This document shows positions 21,395 through 24,591 of a DNA stretch of 24,591 bases, one piece after another. Numbering within the stretch: the first letter of the stretch is position 1; each line of letters starts with the position of its first letter. The stretch is from an uncultured Methanomethylovorans sp. (GTDB taxonomy: Archaea > Halobacteriota > Methanosarcinia > Methanosarcinales > Methanosarcinaceae), in assembly GCA_937968035.1 (NCBI GenBank), contig CALBTS010000136.1:1-24591 (forward strand). Direction: 5' to 3'. The notes beneath the pieces were generated by a model that was not told where the DNA came from, did no database searches, and worked only from the letters and a program-made list of their open reading frames with translations. The position numbers and the translations under genes were made by a program.

Positions 21395-21628
21395 ATGAAA
21401 GAAACGACTCTTAACAATATTCAATGCGGCCATGCTGCAAGAGTAGTTCATGTGAAAGGGCAAGGTTCACTGAAAAAGAGGATATTGGAGATGGGCATGG
21501 TGCCTGATGCGGTGGTCACCGTAATACGCAAAGCTCCCATGGGTGATCCAATTGAACTTAATGTGAAAGGATACAATCTCTCCTTAAGAAAAAAAGAGGC
21601 TAAAACCATTGTTGTACAGGAACAATGA
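21395..21628 (+). CDS. feoA: FeoA, ferrous iron transport protein A
   Basis: 77 residues, a single SH3-like FeoA domain. Hallmarks: CGHAARVVHVKGQGSLKKRI then LEMGMVPDAVVTVIRKAPMG, and the ending LSLRKKEAKTIVVQ. It is a small cytosolic partner of the FeoB transporter and probably modulates its GTPase or gate. I chose the ATG at 21395, which follows GTGTGAT by four bases; GTG 21386 would add three residues. feoB starts 40 bases downstream, and the gap holds a small hairpin ATCTTCT-AAC-AGAAGAT (21633-21649). Confidence 0.93.
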   Translation: MKETTLNNIQCGHAARVVHVKGQGSLKKRILEMGMVPDAVVTVIRKAPMGDPIELNVKGYNLSLRKKEAKTIVVQEQ

Positions 21629-21632
21629 AACC

Positions 21633-21649
21633 ATCTTCTAACAGAAGAT
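21633..21649 (+). repeat. Small hairpin between feoA and feoB
   Basis: ATCTTCT and AGAAGAT pair perfectly around a 3-base loop in the 40-base gap. It could tune the relative amounts of the two proteins by mRNA processing or stability. Confidence 0.4.
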
Positions 21650-21668
21650 CGATCAAAGGTCGATTATA

Positions 21669-23693
21669 ATGACTAAAAAAATAACTATTGCTCTCATAGG
21701 TAATCCTAATGTTGGAAAGACCTCTGTGTTCAATGCTATCACAGGATTAAGGCAGCATGTGGGCAACTGGCCCGGGGTCACAGTAGAGAAAAAGACAGGA
21801 AAAGTGATCCACAATGGAACTGAACTGGAAATAACCGACCTGCCGGGAACATACAGTCTGGCTGCCTTTTCAAAGGATGAAATTATAGCAAGGGATTATA
21901 TCATCGATGAAAGGCCAGATGTTGTTGTTCAGGTAGTTGATGCCACGAATCTGGAACGGAATCTCTATCTTACCACTCAGCTCATGGAACTCGGGCCAAA
22001 ACTGGTGATAGCCCTGAATATGTCAGATGTTGTACGGTCCAGGGGAGATCAGGTTGAAGCCAACAAACTGAAAGAACTGCTGGAGGTTCCTGTAGTTCAG
22101 ACGATAGGGAGCTTGGGGGAAGGCATAACAAACCTTCTCGATGCTGTCATATCAGTAGCCAACAGGCCAAAAAGCTATGATCTTGAACTAACCTACGGCA
22201 GTGAGATCGAAAGGAATATCCTGCAGTTACAAAAAGAGTTGCAGAATGATAAAGACCTTGTCGGGAAATATCATCCCAGATGGTTCAGCATTAAACTGCT
22301 GGAAGGAGATGACAATGTCCTGGAAAAGCTTGATACCAGCATTGTTGCTGATGATGTCAGGAACAAACTGGATGCAATGGACCCGGAAAGACTAGAATCC
22401 CGGATAGCGGACATAAGATATCGCAATATCAGTACTATAGTTTCCCAGGTCTGCAATTTCAGCAAGAGGAAGATGAGCAATTCCGAGATGATAGACCGTG
22501 TGGTCACTCACAGGCTCCTGAGCATTCCCGTGTTCCTTACAATGTTGTGGGCTGCATTTGAAATAACTTTCAGTTTCGCCACCCCGTTCATGAACATCAT
22601 AGACCTGGGATCTGGCTGGCTGGCCGGGTCTGTGGCCAGCACAATTACGATCCCATGGCTAAGCTCTTTGATCGCCGATGGAGTGATCGCAGGTGTCGGT
22701 TCAGTGCTCATTTTCCTCCCAAACATCATGCTGCTTTTCTTCATGCTCGCATTGCTTGAAGACAGTGGCTACATGGCAAGAGCTGCATTCATCATGGACA
22801 AGCCAATGAATAAGATCGGTCTTCATGGAAAATCTTTCATTCCTATGCTCATGGGTTTCGGATGCAACGTGCCGGCAATAATGGCTACAAGAACAATTGA
22901 AGATAAACACGACCGGCTGGTAACGATCCTTATCACACCGTTCTCCTCGTGCGGGGCAAGGTTGCCGGTTTATGTGCTGCTTGCAGGTGCTTTCTTTGGA
23001 AAAAGTGCAGGAAGTGTGATATTTGCTTTATATGCCTTTGGCATAGTTGTGGCCATCCTGAGTGCAAAACTCTTGCGCGGCACTGTTGTCAGGGGTGAAG
23101 CCTCACCGTTCATTATGGAACTTCCACCTTACCGGCTTCCCACACTGAAGAATAGTTTGATGCAGATGTGGGAAAGGGGTGCCATCTATCTGCGTAAGGC
23201 CGGAGGCATCATCTTAGTTGGCGTGATCACAGTTTGGCTATTGGCAGCCATTCCGGCACCGGGCATTGGCGGAACCTTTGCTTCGGCGGATATTTACGGG
23301 ACCACGGACTCTCTGATCGGTTATTTTGGAAAGGTGCTTGATCCTCTCGTTTCACCTCTTGGTTTTGATTGGAGGATCGCTGTTGCATTGATCTTTGGAT
23401 TTGTAGCTAAGGAGATAGTCGTTGGGTCCATGGGCACCCTTTATGGGGCGGGTGAAGATGAGGAAAGGCTTTCTCATATTCTGGCGGCCGGTGCAATGAG
23501 CCCTCTCGCAGCTCTTGGACTCATGGTGTTCACTTTGCTGTATGTTCCTTGCATTGCATGCATAGGGGTAATAAAACGGGAAACAGGGTCATGGAAATGG
23601 ACTGCTTTTCAGGCGGTCTATGGTACGGGTATTGCGTGGCTGTTTGCCTTCATCATATTCCAGACAGGCAGTAGGATGGGCTTTTTAATATAA
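21669..23693 (+). CDS. feoB: FeoB, ferrous iron transporter
   Basis: 674 residues, full length. The N-terminal G domain has G1 GNPNVGKT (11-18), the G2 loop NWPGVTVE (33-40), G3 DLPG (57-60) and G4 NMSD (117-120). A helical linker (about 175-275) follows. The membrane part (about 285-674) carries two Gate motifs: FIPMLMGFGCNVPAIMATR and, later, LYVPCIACIGVIKRETGSWK. It moves Fe(II) into the cell, powered or gated by GTP. The start ATG follows AAAGGTCGA. It is the second gene of the feo operon, followed within 14 bases by an unknown membrane protein and then an FeoC-like regulator. Confidence 0.97.
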   Translation: MTKKITIALIGNPNVGKTSVFNAITGLRQHVGNWPGVTVEKKTGKVIHNGTELEITDLPGTYSLAAFSKDEIIARDYIIDERPDVVVQVVDATNLERNLYLTTQLMELGPKLVIALNMSDVVRSRGDQVEANKLKELLEVPVVQTIGSLGEGITNLLDAVISVANRPKSYDLELTYGSEIERNILQLQKELQNDKDLVGKYHPRWFSIKLLEGDDNVLEKLDTSIVADDVRNKLDAMDPERLESRIADIRYRNISTIVSQVCNFSKRKMSNSEMIDRVVTHRLLSIPVFLTMLWAAFEITFSFATPFMNIIDLGSGWLAGSVASTITIPWLSSLIADGVIAGVGSVLIFLPNIMLLFFMLALLEDSGYMARAAFIMDKPMNKIGLHGKSFIPMLMGFGCNVPAIMATRTIEDKHDRLVTILITPFSSCGARLPVYVLLAGAFFGKSAGSVIFALYAFGIVVAILSAKLLRGTVVRGEASPFIMELPPYRLPTLKNSLMQMWERGAIYLRKAGGIILVGVITVWLLAAIPAPGIGGTFASADIYGTTDSLIGYFGKVLDPLVSPLGFDWRIAVALIFGFVAKEIVVGSMGTLYGAGEDEERLSHILAAGAMSPLAALGLMVFTLLYVPCIACIGVIKRETGSWKWTAFQAVYGTGIAWLFAFIIFQTGSRMGFLI

Positions 23694-23706
23694 GGAGGAT
23701 CTCAGA

Positions 23707-24153
23707 ATGAATTGTGACAATAAGAAAGATACTTGGATGAAGATATTTGCTTTGCTGATCAGCTTACTGTATATATTTCTTGGTTCAATGCATATTGCCG
23801 AGGGCATGGGTGCAGATACCGGGCTTGCAGCGGTTCTCTTCGTTTCTGCGGATATGCTGGGAGGATTATGTCTTCTGGTAATAGGGGTCGTATTCTTCTA
23901 TGGTTTCAGGGAACTGAACTCTGGCATAGAGGAAGGGATCGCATTTGTGTACGTAGGCATGATAATGTCCCTGGTGTTCATGCTGGTCTATGCACTTGTA
24001 GGAGCCGGTACTCTGATGGACTCGTTCCTGCTTCCGGAAGATTATACTGGCTGGCATATATCTGATCAATTAAGACCAGGAGCATATCTTGGTATTCCAG
24101 TGCTTGTGGCTTTTTTAGTCTGGAAGGACAGGTTCACGGCCTTGAAACAGTAG
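23707..24153 (+). CDS. Unknown four-helix membrane protein in feo operon
   Basis: 148 residues with four predicted membrane helices (about 11-29, 40-65, 76-100, 124-141). The N-terminus MNCDNKKDTWMK has one cysteine. Acidic residues lie near or inside the helices (HIAEGMGAD, EEGIAF) and might bind metal. I recognise no family. It starts 13 bases after feoB behind GGAGGATCTCAG and lies 26 bases before the FeoC-like gene, so it is firmly inside the operon. A role as an accessory subunit of FeoB or in iron sensing is plausible by context only. Confidence 0.8.
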   Translation: MNCDNKKDTWMKIFALLISLLYIFLGSMHIAEGMGADTGLAAVLFVSADMLGGLCLLVIGVVFFYGFRELNSGIEEGIAFVYVGMIMSLVFMLVYALVGAGTLMDSFLLPEDYTGWHISDQLRPGAYLGIPVLVAFLVWKDRFTALKQ

Positions 24154-24179
24154 ATGATAAAAATAAAAGGAGGATGGGT

Positions 24180-24482
24180 ATGGTAATAGGTTATAAGTTT
24201 TTTTTGAGGAAAGTTGCCGGATTGCTGGAATCCGGTGATAACCTCACCGTAGGTGCAGCATCAAGGTCTCTCAACATGAAACCTGATGAGTTCAAACAGA
24301 TGCTTGCATTGATGGAGAACAACGGGGACATTGAGCTATGTCAGGAGAACAATATAGGATGCAGTACGGACCTTTCCTGTGGCAGGGGATGCAGCGCATG
24401 CTCTTATAACAAAGACCGAACATTAAAGGTCAGGTCATACCGGATGACAGAAAGCGGGATGAATAAAATAAATGGGTTTTAA
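24180..24482 (+). CDS. FeoC-like winged-helix protein with cysteine cluster
   Basis: 100 residues. The N-terminal half (FLRKVAGLLESGDNLTVGAA, then SLNMKPDEFKQMLALMENNGDIE) is a small winged-helix DNA/protein-binding fold. The wing carries five cysteines (54, 61, 67, 71, 74: ELC...GC...SCGRGCSAC), as in FeoC proteins that bind an oxygen-sensitive [4Fe-4S] cluster. It may sense iron or oxygen and control FeoB stability or feo transcription. I chose ATG 24180, six bases after AAAGGAGG; ATG 24174 touches that site. It is the last clear gene of the feo operon. Confidence 0.82.
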   Translation: MVIGYKFFLRKVAGLLESGDNLTVGAASRSLNMKPDEFKQMLALMENNGDIELCQENNIGCSTDLSCGRGCSACSYNKDRTLKVRSYRMTESGMNKINGF

Positions 24483-24546
24483 GCGATCAGGAAACATCGG
24501 CTATGTAGAAATGCCTTTAAAATAAAACAGTTTTTGGCTTTGCAGT

Positions 24547-24591
24547 ATGATGGGAGATGAAAGCCTATGTGATAAGCCGGCAAGTGTAATT
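24547..24591 (+). CDS. Possible gene start cut by window end
   Basis: An open frame runs from ATG 24547 to the end of the window (MMGDESLCDKPASVI). A TATA-like TTTAAAATA (24513-24521) lies about 30 bases upstream, fitting a leaderless start. Only 15 codons are visible, so the product cannot be named. Confidence 0.25.
   Translation, partial: MMGDESLCDKPASVI

Noticed and set aside
1..24591. CRISPR array, rRNA or intact insertion sequence
   Set aside because: No regularly spaced repeats, rRNA-like blocks or complete transposase with terminal repeats were found.

Overview
The window looks like a chromosomal segment of a methanogenic archaeon of the Methanosarcinales type. The genus cannot be fixed from sequence alone; the gene content recalls Methanolobus, Methanococcoides or Methanosarcina. 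The support is: AT-rich TATA boxes about 25 bases before starts, GGTGA/GGAGG ribosome-binding sites, frequent TTG starts, a single-cluster archaeal ferredoxin, a stand-alone TRAM protein next to a DEAD-box helicase, ferritin-like proteins resembling the Pyrococcus encapsulin cargo domain, and an ISC-type Fe-S operon.

Layout. 1-115: end of a DUF1801 protein. 257-487: a ferredoxin whose only sensible start is AUA. 737-1531: an anchored extracytoplasmic protein. 1745-2028: a decayed gene on the minus strand. 2082-3573: minus-strand cluster GNAT, DUF3795, GNAT. 3821-4018: small, probably leaderless membrane protein. 4019-4885: a long gap with a perfect hairpin, a possible transposase relic and a structured leader before a 39-codon ORF. 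4886-6132: PLP-binding protein and a divergent VOC protein. 6191-7522: an erythromycin-esterase-family gene of richer G+C, probably imported. 7745-10535: three-gene cassette of membrane protein, radical SAM enzyme and alpha/beta hydrolase. 10660-11229: tandem ferritin-like genes. 11236-12092: gap with a tiny membrane-protein ORF and a terminator. 12093-13154: DUF155/RMD1-like membrane protein. 13249-14683: helicase and TRAM protein. 14832-14960: possible small RNA.

15032-18821 (minus strand) is a compact sulfur/Fe-S operon: tusA, dsrE-like, iscS-like, iscU fused to a DUF59-like domain, DUF2284 protein, TPR protein with a cysteine cluster. The IscS-like protein keeps its catalytic cysteine but has Thr where the PLP-binding lysine should be, and other cofactor contacts have also changed. 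Together with the TusA and DsrE carriers, this suggests a persulfide relay rather than a normal cysteine desulfurase, and it is the most interesting system in the window. 18854-21188 holds a PPP-family phosphatase and an exported alkaline-phosphatase-superfamily enzyme. 21395-24482 is a ferrous iron uptake operon: feoA, feoB, an unknown four-helix membrane protein and a cysteine-rich FeoC-like regulator.

The recurring theme is iron and sulfur handling: ferredoxin, ferritin-like proteins, Fe-S assembly and Feo transport.
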